From Sulfopaludibacter sp035606355 (GTDB lineage Bacteria; Acidobacteriota; Terriglobia; Bryobacterales; Bryobacteraceae): 64,000 nucleotides of DNA. Shown here one piece after another: positions 54,286 through 63,600 of this stretch. Location: NCBI GenBank assembly GCA_035606355.1, contig DATNFO010000001.1, forward strand, positions 38,534 through 102,533, written 5' to 3'. Each line of letters opens with the position of its first letter. Position 1 is the first letter of the stretch. Made by a program: the position numbers and the translations under genes. The notes under the pieces were generated by a model that saw nothing but the letters and a program-made list of their open reading frames with translations, was not told where the DNA came from and did no database searches.

Positions 54286-56880
54286 GTGAGAACCGCTAGA
54301 TTCGCTTTCGCTTTTCTGACTTGGAGCATTTCTTCGTTTGCGCAAGCGCCGGCTAACGCACCCTACATGAACCCGAATCTGCCGCCCTCACAGCGCGCGG
54401 CCGACCTGGTCTCGCGGATGACGCTGGAAGAGAAAGTGCTCCAAATGCAGAATAGCGCTCCGGCGATTCCACGCCTCGGCGTTGGCGTCTTCAACTATTG
54501 GAATGAAGCTCTGCACGGCGTCGCCTCCGGCCGCGCGACAGTCTTCCCCGAGCCTATCGGCATGGGCGCGAGCTTTGACCCGGAGTTGGTCCATCGCGTG
54601 GCGGATGCGATCTCCACTGAGGCGCGAGCCAAGTACCACGAGGCGCAACGCCGCCCGCCCATCCCCGAAGTGCCACCAGGGAACTCTCCCGGCCGTATCG
54701 CCTGGCTGACCTACTGGTCGCCGAACCTCAACATCTTCCGCGATCCGCGCTGGGGACGCGGGCAGGAGACTTACGGTGAAGATCCATTCCTGACCGGCCG
54801 AATGGGAGTGGCATTCGTGAAGGGCTTACAGGGTGACGATCCGCACTACTTGAAAGTCGTCGCGACTCCCAAGCACTTCGCCGTGCACAGCGGGCCGGAA
54901 CCTTTGCGCCACACGTTCGACGCGAAGCCCAGCGAGTACGACCTGGTGAATACCTATTTGCCGGCGTTTAAAGCCGCCGTGACCGAAGGCAAGGCGGATT
55001 CCGTGATGTGCGTTTATAACTCCGTGGATGGGGTGCCGGGATGCGCCAACACGGACTTGCTCGAAAAACGGCTGCGGGAGGAGTGGGGTTTCCAGGGATT
55101 TGTGGTCAGCGATTGCGGCGCGATAGGCGACATTTTTCGCAGTCACAAATACTCGCCCACGCAGGGCGCCGCGTCCGTGGCGGCCGTGAAGGCGGGTACC
55201 GATCTGACGTGCGGCGGAGAGTACGCGACGCTCGTCAACGAAGTAAAGGCCGGCGCCATCCCGGAAGCAGAGATCACGCGGGCCGCCGAGCGGGTGTTCG
55301 AAGCGCGTATCCGCCTCGGCATGTTCGATCCAGCGGAGCGCGTACCGTACACGAAGATTCCCTACTCGGAGAACGATTCCGCGGTCCACCGCCAACTGGC
55401 GCGTCAGGCCGAGCGCGAGTCGATCGTGCTGCTGAAAAATGAGGGCGGTTTTCTGCCGCTCAAGTCCACTGTTACCAGGATCGCGGTGGTCGGACCTTCA
55501 GCAAACGACCCGGTCGGCCTGCTGGGCAACTATAACGGAATTTCCTCCAGGCAGGTCACTCCACTCGAAGGCATCAAACAGCAGTTCGCCAAGGCGAAGG
55601 TGCAATACGCGCTGGGCGCCACTTACACGGTGAACACGCCGGCGCTGGTCGACGCCAGCTTCCTTTCGCCGCCGGACGGCAAAGGAGAGGGCCTCCAGGC
55701 CGAGTACTTCGACAACGCGGATTTCCGCGGCGAGCCGGCGCTGCGGCGCATTGACCCGCGCATCTACTTCGATGCGAACACCGAGGAGCCTGCCGTGGTG
55801 AAAGCCTTCCATGGCGACAAGTACTCCATCCGCTGGACCGGCACGCTGGTTCCACCCGCGTCGGGCGATTACGTGATTTCCGCACGCACCGGACAATGGA
55901 ACCGCGACGGGAAGATCACCCTGTTCCTGGACGGCAAAGAGGTCAACTCCGGCGGACGCGGGGGCGCTCGTCCCGCCGGTTTAGGTCCGGGGCAAGGACA
56001 GGGATTCGGCGGCCGGCGCGGCCCGGCACCGGTGCAACTCGAAGGCGGCCACAGCTACACCATCAAGGTGGAGTACACGCAGAACGGCCGCGGCGGCGGG
56101 GCGGAATTGAATTGGATTCCACCGGCGCCCGTGCTGCTGTCGCAAGCCGAAAAACTAGCGAAGGCGTCCGACGTAGCGCTGGTGTTTATCGGCCTGAACG
56201 GATCGCAGGAGGGCGAAGGTCACGATCGTAGCGCGATCGATCTTCCGGAACCGCAGGAAGGGCTGGTTAAGGCTATGATCGCTTCCGGCAAGCCGGTGGT
56301 GGTGGTCCTGACCAGCGGCAGCGCTGTCGCCATCAATTCCGCCGCGGCAGGAGCGACGGCGGTGCTTTCGGCCTGGTACGGCGGAGAGGAAGCCGGCTCG
56401 GCCATCGCCGAGACACTCTCTGGCATCAACAATCCGGCGGGCCGCCTTCCAGTTACGTTCTACAAGAGCCTCGACCAGGTACCCGAGTTCACCGACTATT
56501 CGATGAAAAATCGCACCTACCGATACTTCAAAGGCGAGCCGCTCTACCCGTTCGGCTATGGGCTGAGCTATTCGGACTTTGCGTACTCCGGCCTGAGCGC
56601 GAAACGCACTGCTCGCGGCGCTGAGATCGGCGCCACGGTGAAAAACACTTCCTCGCGCGAGGGTGACGAAGTGGTTCAGCTCTACCTTGGCGGCGGCGCC
56701 GATGCTGACGCGCCAATTCGGAATCTGCGCGGATTTCAGCGGATTCACCTCAGACCCGGCGAAACCCGCCAGGTGAAGTTCACCTTAACAGCCGCCGACC
56801 TGCCGCCATCCCGGGTGGAAGTGAGCGTCGGCGGCGGACAACCCATCGGCAGCACGCTGTGTGTGAAGGGTTCGATGTAG
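54286..56880 (+). CDS. Exported GH3 glycosidase with PA14 insertion
   Basis: An 864-residue glycoside hydrolase family 3 enzyme of the beta-glucosidase/xylosidase type. After a signal peptide (FAFLTWSISSFAQ) the first domain shows LGVGVFNYWNEALHGV, SPNLNIFRDPRWGRGQETYG, ATPKHFAVHSG and the nucleophile loop FVVSDCGAI with Asp276. A PA14 sugar-binding domain (about 475-620) is inserted in the second domain. The FN3-like C-terminus closes the protein. It releases sugar units from oligosaccharides in the periplasm. A GGRGG/GQGQGFGG loop interrupts the PA14 domain. Confidence 0.95.
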   Translation: MRTARFAFAFLTWSISSFAQAPANAPYMNPNLPPSQRAADLVSRMTLEEKVLQMQNSAPAIPRLGVGVFNYWNEALHGVASGRATVFPEPIGMGASFDPELVHRVADAISTEARAKYHEAQRRPPIPEVPPGNSPGRIAWLTYWSPNLNIFRDPRWGRGQETYGEDPFLTGRMGVAFVKGLQGDDPHYLKVVATPKHFAVHSGPEPLRHTFDAKPSEYDLVNTYLPAFKAAVTEGKADSVMCVYNSVDGVPGCANTDLLEKRLREEWGFQGFVVSDCGAIGDIFRSHKYSPTQGAASVAAVKAGTDLTCGGEYATLVNEVKAGAIPEAEITRAAERVFEARIRLGMFDPAERVPYTKIPYSENDSAVHRQLARQAERESIVLLKNEGGFLPLKSTVTRIAVVGPSANDPVGLLGNYNGISSRQVTPLEGIKQQFAKAKVQYALGATYTVNTPALVDASFLSPPDGKGEGLQAEYFDNADFRGEPALRRIDPRIYFDANTEEPAVVKAFHGDKYSIRWTGTLVPPASGDYVISARTGQWNRDGKITLFLDGKEVNSGGRGGARPAGLGPGQGQGFGGRRGPAPVQLEGGHSYTIKVEYTQNGRGGGAELNWIPPAPVLLSQAEKLAKASDVALVFIGLNGSQEGEGHDRSAIDLPEPQEGLVKAMIASGKPVVVVLTSGSAVAINSAAAGATAVLSAWYGGEEAGSAIAETLSGINNPAGRLPVTFYKSLDQVPEFTDYSMKNRTYRYFKGEPLYPFGYGLSYSDFAYSGLSAKRTARGAEIGATVKNTSSREGDEVVQLYLGGGADADAPIRNLRGFQRIHLRPGETRQVKFTLTAADLPPSRVEVSVGGGQPIGSTLCVKGSM

Positions 56881-56947
56881 CCACCGGCGGCACACGCGGC
56901 GGTCACCGCTCAGGGACCGCACCGAAGGCTTCGAGGGTGGGGCGGAA

Positions 56948-58150
56948 TTACAAAGGCCGCGACGCCGCTAACGTCATCGTCTTCCCGGATGCCCGGTCTT
57001 CCACAATCAGCTTCCCGTTCTCCAGGCGGACGTCGTCCACCCGCGTCATACCCTCCGGGCTCTTCGCATAAAACAAGAGAAAGCGCGTGCCGATTTTCGA
57101 TTTCGCGGGCAGCCAGCGATACACCGGGGTATCGAACATGCGGTTCAGCTCCACCATGTCACGGTGCGACAAATCGAACGGTTGCGTGGCGAATTCCACG
57201 CCGCGCCCGATCCAGCCGCTGCCGGAGTATTGCATATAGTTCTGAACCCACGGATACTCTTCGCGGCGAAAGACGTATCCCAACAGGTAATGACGCGCTT
57301 TATTCAAGACCGTCACCCACGCGAGCGGGTGGGACGGGTCCATCAAGGTAGTCGTGTGCCCCATTCCGTTCAACTCCGTCGGAGTCTCCCGCACGTCGAA
57401 ATCAGCTCCTCCGGCCCCCGGCGCCTTAGGCCAGGTGAAATCCTGCGATTGTTTGAGAAGCGTGCCCGGACGCGTATTCGCCGGATACGTACGGGTCTTG
57501 GAACGTACGCCCGAGACGTCCACCACGGTATTCCCGCGCTCCACGAACGGTGGAAACAGAAAGGGGTGCTCGCCCCAGTTGGCGGTGCGATCGAACGCCG
57601 TGTTGCTGGTGAGTTCGCTGTCCACATAGATGACGTTCTCGCCGTCGACCATCTGCAGTGAGCGCGCGAAGGTCTCCTGAAACTTCGGCAGGTCCACGGT
57701 GAACTTCACGGTTGCGACACCGTCCTGCTTTTCAGCGCTCACCAGCTTCCACGGCTGTAGGTACGCTTCGCCATGCATCGCGAGCCCGGCCGCGGCCTCC
57801 TCCTTACTCGGCGGCCCGAACCCGTCGACACAGACGAAGTGTCCAACCATAGGACCGTTCAGCTTGCGGTTGTCCGGAACACTGGGCACGAGTTCGGGAT
57901 TACCGAACGGGCTGATGCCCTGCGGATCGCCCTGAATCTGTATGCGGAGCATTGAGCCGCCCTGTTTCACGATCGCGACTTCCAGTTTGTCATTGCCCAC
58001 CAGCAGCACCGGCCGGTTGTACACCGTGGCGTCCTTCACGACAGAAGGAGTTTGCGCCGGCACCGAGATCGCTGCCAGCAGTAGCGAAGCAGCCACCGGC
58101 GAGCGCTTCCGCAAGCCGCAATGAATTGCCGTTTCCCAAATCTTCCGCAT
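56948..58150 (-). CDS. Exported galactose-mutarotase-like protein
   Basis: A 400-residue protein with a signal peptide (SPVAASLLLAAISVPAQT) when started at ATG 58150; the frame is open for 104 more codons upstream, but they do not look like protein. The beta-sandwich shows aldose-1-epimerase-like features: LLVGNDKLEVAIVKQGGSML, NWGEHPFLFPPFVE, and HPLAWVTVLNKARHYLLGYV. Members convert sugar anomers or act as inactive binding versions; the His/Glu catalytic pair cannot be placed with certainty. It converges with the GH3 gene and probably handles its products. Confidence 0.8.
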   Translation of the reverse strand: MRKIWETAIHCGLRKRSPVAASLLLAAISVPAQTPSVVKDATVYNRPVLLVGNDKLEVAIVKQGGSMLRIQIQGDPQGISPFGNPELVPSVPDNRKLNGPMVGHFVCVDGFGPPSKEEAAAGLAMHGEAYLQPWKLVSAEKQDGVATVKFTVDLPKFQETFARSLQMVDGENVIYVDSELTSNTAFDRTANWGEHPFLFPPFVERGNTVVDVSGVRSKTRTYPANTRPGTLLKQSQDFTWPKAPGAGGADFDVRETPTELNGMGHTTTLMDPSHPLAWVTVLNKARHYLLGYVFRREEYPWVQNYMQYSGSGWIGRGVEFATQPFDLSHRDMVELNRMFDTPVYRWLPAKSKIGTRFLLFYAKSPEGMTRVDDVRLENGKLIVEDRASGKTMTLAASRPL

Positions 58151-58316
58151 ATGGTTCGGTCTCCAGATGGTCAATTGTCGGACGCCGCTGTAGCCGAAAG
58201 CAAGGAGTTTAGCGGCGAGCATGAGAAACGAGGCGCGCTCGCGCACTTGAAGTGAGTTTTCGTCCCAGCGGCAAACGTCAAAGAAAGCGTATTGGAGGCT
58301 GATATCGTAGAAGACA

Positions 58317-61052
58317 ATGACTCGGCTGATTGCACTCTTTCTCATCTCCGGCGCGGCATTTGCCCAATCTTCGATCCAGGGAGTCGTCGTCGACCCGACG
58401 GGAGCGGCGGTCCCCGAGGCGACGATCACGGCGGTGTCGGATGCGACCTCGGCGGCGCGCACGGTACAGACAGGCGCTGACGGCCGGTACCGGATGACGG
58501 GTCTGACGATCGGCTCTTATACGATCCGTTGCGCGAAGGGAGGTTTTCAGACCGCCGAAATGAAGGAGGTCTATCTCGGCCTCAATCAGACCGTTGAGAA
58601 GACCATCCAACTGAAGCTCGGGGCCGCGGGCACGAGCATCGACGTCACCGAGCAACCCGAAGCGCTCGACACCACCACCCCGACCGCGGGCACGGGCATC
58701 AGCGGAGAGACCCTGGAGGAAACGCCGACGCAGAACCGCAGCTACATGGGCGTGGTCCTGATGGCGCCGGGAGTCGCGCCGGCGGCGGGTTCCAATACGA
58801 TGCGCACCAAGGCGGGGATCCGCAGCGCGACGCCGGACAGCGGCTTCGCCGTGGCCGGGATGCGCGCTCGCAACAACAGCCTCGACATAGACGGCCTCGA
58901 CAATCGCGATGAAACGACGGGTTCGACCCGCGTCGCCGTGGGACAGGAGGCCGTGGCGGAGTTCCGCGTGACGGCATCCAATGTCGCGCCGGAGTTCGGC
59001 GGCGCGGCGGGGGGTAACCTGAACGTCGTGACGCTCTCCGGAACGAACAAATACCACGGCGACGTGAACCTCTGGGCGTCCGACTCCTTCATTGAAGCGC
59101 GCAACCCCGAGGCGGAGTCGAGCGCGAAGCCAAGCCGGCGCGAGTGGCAGCCGGAGGCGGCGCTGAACGGACCGTTGCGCCGCGATCGGACGTTCTTTGC
59201 GGGAACGGTCGAGCTCGAACGCGAGGCTAGCGAAGAGTTCTCCGAGGTGCCGGGTGCGGGGGTGCCCTCGCGGATCAATGCCGCACTCGCGACGCCGGCG
59301 TTCGCTCGGGCGGCGGTTCCGCGCGTCGCGGAGGGCTACTTCCCGACGGACTCGAACTCCACTGAAACCTCCTGGAAGCTGACGCACCGCTTGACTCAGA
59401 AACACGAGATCATGGGGCGCTACGCCTTCTCGCGCGCCTCGATCAGCCGCGAGGTGCTCGGAGACGACAACTTCAGCGAGCAGTCGGCGCGCGGGTCGAG
59501 CTCGAATCAGGACCAGTCGTTCGCCGCCGGCTGGCAGTTCGTCCCCGGGCCCTCGCTGGTGAACGACTTGCGCTTCCAGTTCGCGCGGCGATCGGTGGAA
59601 CTGACGCCGAACTCCCGCGGGGCGCTGCTGGAGATTCCGGGCGTCGTGGACATCGGCCAATCGACCGTGCTCGACGCGTCGCGAACGGAGGACCATTTCC
59701 AAATCGTTGAATCCGCCTCGTGGCTTCGCGGGTCGCATCAGTTCGGCTTCGGCACCTCCGTGCAGCGCGTCACGCTGGACGCGCGACTCGCCGACCGGTC
59801 CGCGGGCGTCTTCGTCTTCCCGACCGTCGACGCTTTCACGCGTGGCACTCCCGACGTCTACCTGCAAGCGTTCGGCGACATGCGGACGCGGTACTCGACC
59901 GAGCCGGTCGCAATCTGGGCACAGGACCAGTGGCGTCCCGCGCCGGGTGTGACGGTCGTGGGCGGAGTCCGGTATGAGGCGCAGAAGCTGCCGGCGCCGT
60001 TCGGGTCGGCAACGCACAACATCGCGCCGCGGCTCGGCTTCGCGTGGCAGCCCGGCGGAGACAGCGGGTGGGTCGTGCGCGCCGGCTTCGGCCTTTTTTA
60101 CGACCGGTATCCGCTCGCCTTCCTCAACAACGGCATCCAGAAAAGCGGGGTGACCGGGTTCGAGCAGTACGCGGTGGGAGCCGACGCGCTGCGGGTGTTT
60201 CAGATCGCGCAGGGCGGGACGCTAACCGCGCCGCTGGCGTTCCTGCCTATCTCGACGTACAAGCCGGACCCGAACTTCGACACGACGCCGACGTACTCGC
60301 GAAAGCTCACCGCCGGTGTCGAGCGCCGCCTGGATGCGGATACCACAGTCACGATCGAGTACATGAACATCGCGGGCTTCCACCTGCCACGGATCCGCAA
60401 CGCGGCTCTCACGCTGCCGCCCGAGTACTCGCTGGAGTTGAGCTCGTCATCGCGATATCAGGGCGTCAGCGTGACGCTGCACCGTCGCCTCACGAAGGAT
60501 CTGACCTATCTGGTGGCCTACACCGGCGGGAGCGCCCGCGATGACGCCAGCGATTTCGACGAGCAGCCCATGAATCCCGCCAACACGCGTCTGGACTGGT
60601 CGCGGTCGCGGCAGTACCAGGCGCACCGCGTCGTCGCGAGCGGCATCTTCGAACTACCCTTTGACGATGTGCCGGTGAAGTGGCTGCAGGCGATCGGGCG
60701 GCATTTCGATCTAGCCCCGGTGGTCACTGCCGGCAGTCCGCGCCCCGTTAACGCACTTGCCACCACCGACCTCTTCCGCACCGGAGCGTTTCCTATCTCG
60801 GCGCGGCCCGACGGTCTGGCGCGCAACCCTTTCTACGAGCGAGGCGTCTTCGCCGTCGACCTCCGCGTGACCAAAGGCTTCGTGTGGTGGAAGGACCACG
60901 GGATTTTCCTGTTCGGCATCGGCTTCTACAACTTGACGAACCACACGAACGCCCTGCGCGTGAGCGAATACGTCGGCCTGCCAACCTACCGCGGCCTCAT
61001 CGAGACGCTGAATGCGAGGCAGGCGCAGTTCAGTTGGCAGTGGGAGTTCTAG
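58317..61052 (+). CDS. TonB-dependent receptor, Oar-like, shorter form
   Basis: A 911-residue outer-membrane receptor with signal peptide (MTRLIALFLISGAAFAQ), a carboxypeptidase-regulatory-like domain (IQGVVVDPTGAAVPEATITA), a plug (VVLMAPGVAPAAGSNTMR, LDIDGLDNRDE) and a barrel ending AQFSWQWEF. It is about 220-300 residues shorter than the other three receptors. Its DNA is richer in GC, with almost all third positions G or C, unlike its neighbours, which hints at separate origin. It is divergent from the mutarotase-like gene and probably serves the same sugar. Confidence 0.92.
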   Translation: MTRLIALFLISGAAFAQSSIQGVVVDPTGAAVPEATITAVSDATSAARTVQTGADGRYRMTGLTIGSYTIRCAKGGFQTAEMKEVYLGLNQTVEKTIQLKLGAAGTSIDVTEQPEALDTTTPTAGTGISGETLEETPTQNRSYMGVVLMAPGVAPAAGSNTMRTKAGIRSATPDSGFAVAGMRARNNSLDIDGLDNRDETTGSTRVAVGQEAVAEFRVTASNVAPEFGGAAGGNLNVVTLSGTNKYHGDVNLWASDSFIEARNPEAESSAKPSRREWQPEAALNGPLRRDRTFFAGTVELEREASEEFSEVPGAGVPSRINAALATPAFARAAVPRVAEGYFPTDSNSTETSWKLTHRLTQKHEIMGRYAFSRASISREVLGDDNFSEQSARGSSSNQDQSFAAGWQFVPGPSLVNDLRFQFARRSVELTPNSRGALLEIPGVVDIGQSTVLDASRTEDHFQIVESASWLRGSHQFGFGTSVQRVTLDARLADRSAGVFVFPTVDAFTRGTPDVYLQAFGDMRTRYSTEPVAIWAQDQWRPAPGVTVVGGVRYEAQKLPAPFGSATHNIAPRLGFAWQPGGDSGWVVRAGFGLFYDRYPLAFLNNGIQKSGVTGFEQYAVGADALRVFQIAQGGTLTAPLAFLPISTYKPDPNFDTTPTYSRKLTAGVERRLDADTTVTIEYMNIAGFHLPRIRNAALTLPPEYSLELSSSSRYQGVSVTLHRRLTKDLTYLVAYTGGSARDDASDFDEQPMNPANTRLDWSRSRQYQAHRVVASGIFELPFDDVPVKWLQAIGRHFDLAPVVTAGSPRPVNALATTDLFRTGAFPISARPDGLARNPFYERGVFAVDLRVTKGFVWWKDHGIFLFGIGFYNLTNHTNALRVSEYVGLPTYRGLIETLNARQAQFSWQWEF

Positions 61053-61571
61053 CGGCAAACCTCCTTAACGTCCAAAAAGAAAACTTGGGGCGGACCACCA
61101 GTCGGTGGGAGTTGGCCCATGCGTTCGGGCTGCAATTCAGCCCGCTGACGGTGAGAACCTCGGCACCAGGACAGAGTCTCGGCGGCGCGGCTGACTGTCG
61201 ACGACTTTTGAAGACAACGAGTTTGGCGGGTATTGGCGATTTCCCGCCACATTAAACGCGCAACAAACGGGAAAAAACCCCTTTAGGAAAGAAGAAAGCG
61301 ACTCCATCCTGCCCCTGAGTCTTGCGGGGGAGATCGTGAGGTTTCCCGTCGAAGCGTAGACGAGGGCATCGGTGGGCCGGGCTATTCTTGCCTGCTCGCC
61401 AATAAATGTTTTCTCGGCGGGTGACTCTCGAATCACGCGGTTTGTGATTTCCGGGTGGAGTGATAACATCTCTACCCCATACAGGCGCGGGGAGGGCCGC
61501 AGCCCAAAGGGATCGGGCCGATGCTGTTACTGCCCGATCCCTTGCGCTCGCGGTGCAGGAGAGTTAGCGGC
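61053..61571. other. Gap with hairpins, no recognisable gene
   Basis: No frame resembles a known protein. A 7-bp hairpin at 61126-61144 (CGGGCTG/CAGCCCG) may end the receptor message; neither it nor the larger hairpin at 61507 has a clear T-run. Confidence 0.4.
61507..61543 (-). terminator. Perfect 12-bp hairpin after the 61572 gene
   Basis: AAGGGATCGGGC pairs perfectly with GCCCGATCCCTT around a 13-base loop. It lies about 30 bases past the stop of the minus-strand gene, so it is most likely its terminator or an end-protecting stem. Confidence 0.6.
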
Positions 61572-62348
61572 TCAACGCTGCTGGCCTACCAGGGTCGCCG
61601 GGTATGTCTGGACAGCCGGCAATTCCTGAGAGACGTGAACGATAGTAAGAGTGGCGACCGCGGGTCCGCCGTCGCCGACTTTGATGCAGGGACGGACTGT
61701 CACTCGCCGGGAGACATCGCCGGATTCGCCCCAATCCAAATTCAGAGAAGCGCTCGCCCCCGGCACGATAAGGGCCGATGACTGTTTGACCGTGCGGCCA
61801 GCCGCATCGTGGAACTCGAAGACCACCCGGCATGCATCCCCGCCGCCTCCGTCAGCGGCAGGACAGTATGCGCCCAGGCTGGCGGTATCGCCGCGCGTGA
61901 TTGCGGCGGGAGCAAAGTCGACGTCTCCGGACCGCGGCATGGAGCGGTCGCCCCAATTGATCAATACGCGGGTTTGCATGGTCGCCGAGTCGAAGATTTC
62001 GAGCGAGGCGAGGGCGCCGCCGAAGGCGATGTCCCAGCAAGGGTCAATGGTTCCGCGGCCGCGGCCGATCCCTGCTTTGGCAGCGGGCAAATCCACAAAG
62101 CCCGCGGTCCCCGGAGCCAGCGAGATGGTCTCCGCCAACAGAACGCTGCCATCGACGGCAAAGAACTCGAACTTGACTTGGCACGGTCCGGGCACGACCG
62201 AGCCGTCGCAATAGGCGTTGAGCCTGGCGGTCTCGGTCGAGGCGAGCGAGGTAGGTCCGAAGTGGACATCGGCTGCGCCCGCGAAGGCGGCCAGCGACAG
62301 GCCCAAGGTGATTAGTCGTACGGCGGTGATCGTTCGTGTGATCGTCAT
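61572..62348 (-). CDS. Exported protein with two repeated beta-sandwich domains
   Basis: A 258-residue protein of unknown family. ATG 62348 has GGAG upstream; TTG 62360 would add four residues. A signal peptide (ITLGLSLAAFAGA) is followed by two copies of one domain: DVHFGPTSLASTETARLNAYC and, about 110 residues later, DVDFAPAAITRGDTASLGAYC, each followed by a CxVxFEF strand and a Pro-Gly turn (LAPGTAGFVDL / IVPGASASLNL). Paired cysteines in each copy suggest disulfides. It may be an adhesin or ligand binder. It is probably monocistronic, with a hairpin behind it. Confidence 0.75.
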   Translation of the reverse strand: MTITRTITAVRLITLGLSLAAFAGAADVHFGPTSLASTETARLNAYCDGSVVPGPCQVKFEFFAVDGSVLLAETISLAPGTAGFVDLPAAKAGIGRGRGTIDPCWDIAFGGALASLEIFDSATMQTRVLINWGDRSMPRSGDVDFAPAAITRGDTASLGAYCPAADGGGGDACRVVFEFHDAAGRTVKQSSALIVPGASASLNLDWGESGDVSRRVTVRPCIKVGDGGPAVATLTIVHVSQELPAVQTYPATLVGQQR

Positions 62349-62496
62349 ATTAGTCTCCAATCGTACAAGCGATTTTGGAGGAACCCGCTTTCACTCGATC
62401 GGGACGCAGACGTATGGAATCGTACTACGCTTTGATGCACGGAACGGCTTGGCATCTGCTACCGGCTTCAAACGCAGGACCACCCCTCTAATGCGC

Positions 62497-63501
62497 TTAG
62501 AGCTTTTCAGAAAACTCGATGTCGGGCCTGACCTCGGCTTCCAGCTTCACCGAGCCCCTTTCACGCCGGACAACACGCGAGAACAAACAGATTCCCGGAT
62601 CGAAAAGAAACCTGATGACCAACCTGCTCCACGAAGTGTGGTACACGAGCGAATCGTACATTTCGGGCGCAGCCATCCTGATTTCGGGAAGGCGGTTCCA
62701 GGGCACTGAAGGAAGGTCATGGTGCTCGTTGTGGTATCCGACATTCAACGCGATGTTGTTTAGCGGGCCGTAGTAGCTGTAGGTTTCCTGGGGAGGCGCT
62801 ACAAGATAGTGCTCCTGGATCCAGCGGCCACCAAAGGGATGGAGGCCAACTGAGAATAAGAACGACATCGCTAGATATGCAAAGGCCCTCGGGCCCAGAT
62901 AGAAACAGACCACTGCATCGAAGCTGAGCTGAACCGCAAAGTTCAGGAGAACCCATCTGTCGAGCATATGGATTTCTTTCAGCCGGGCCGGCCGGGTGAC
63001 TTGAAACACGGGAAAGAGGAAGAGCCAAAGAGCTTTGCGGATTACCGCATTGCCGACCAATCTGGCTTCCCAGCGATTGGGCAGGTCAGCATCCAACTCG
63101 TAGACGCCTTGAAAGGCATGGTGCTTCATGTGATACCGCTGGAAAGAAACGGCGCTGGGAAGCAGGTGCGGCAAATTGGCAACAATTGAAGCGAGACTAT
63201 TGAGGTAGGTCCTCGAGAATACCAGGTTATGCGAGCACTCATGAATCATCGTCCACAAGGAATGGCTGAGGCACGCTCCCGCGGTAAACGAGGCCAGAAT
63301 CAGGATCCACCACGGCGAGTGTCTCAGTAGTGCGCACACGCTCACCTGGAGCGAAACACAACCGAGGATAAGGAGCGCAGTGTATGGATTCCTGCCGATA
63401 AGCCGGCGCAATTCGGGGTGGCTGCGTAAGAGCAACTTGGTACGATCCCGGTGTGGTTCCTGTGATTCGGACTTGAGGAATTGCTGGAGAGGACGTTGCA
63501 A
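62497..63501 (-). CDS. Fatty-acid desaturase resembling sphingolipid delta-4 desaturase
   Basis: A 334-residue membrane enzyme with the three His boxes of membrane desaturases: HECSH (87-91), HMKHH (124-128) and HNEHH (257-261). The overall pattern matches eukaryotic dihydroceramide delta-4 desaturases closely: an opening PHRDRTKLLLRSHPELRRLI, GLHPFGGRWIQEHY, then ETYSYYGPLNNIALNVGYHN. These di-iron enzymes introduce the 4,5 double bond into sphingoid bases. A bacterial sphingolipid or a related lipid is the likely substrate; this is inference. It starts at TTG, with a TATACT -10 box at 63516-63521 and no ribosome site. Confidence 0.88.
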   Translation of the reverse strand: MQRPLQQFLKSESQEPHRDRTKLLLRSHPELRRLIGRNPYTALLILGCVSLQVSVCALLRHSPWWILILASFTAGACLSHSLWTMIHECSHNLVFSRTYLNSLASIVANLPHLLPSAVSFQRYHMKHHAFQGVYELDADLPNRWEARLVGNAVIRKALWLFLFPVFQVTRPARLKEIHMLDRWVLLNFAVQLSFDAVVCFYLGPRAFAYLAMSFLFSVGLHPFGGRWIQEHYLVAPPQETYSYYGPLNNIALNVGYHNEHHDLPSVPWNRLPEIRMAAPEMYDSLVYHTSWSRLVIRFLFDPGICLFSRVVRRERGSVKLEAEVRPDIEFSEKL

Positions 63502-63600
63502 GATGGGCCACTACAAGTATAGTGAACCGGGCGGCCCGTTGTGCGGCATCAGAATTCAAAGGCGAGCTCAACGTGCTATTCGTACCCATGCAATTGAAGG

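Noticed and set aside
58298..58311. TGATATCG half-site upstream of the receptor at 58317
   Set aside because: Only one half matches the LacI-type operators at 1340 and 1409; the other half does not, so chance is likely.
58278..60017. Minus-strand frame of 579 codons
   Set aside because: Antisense to a TonB receptor with very high GC at third positions, which creates long open shadows; almost one third Arg and Ala.
61126..61144. Small hairpin as receptor terminator
   Set aside because: Seven-bp stem, about 75 bases after the stop and no T-run; not strong enough to list as a terminator.
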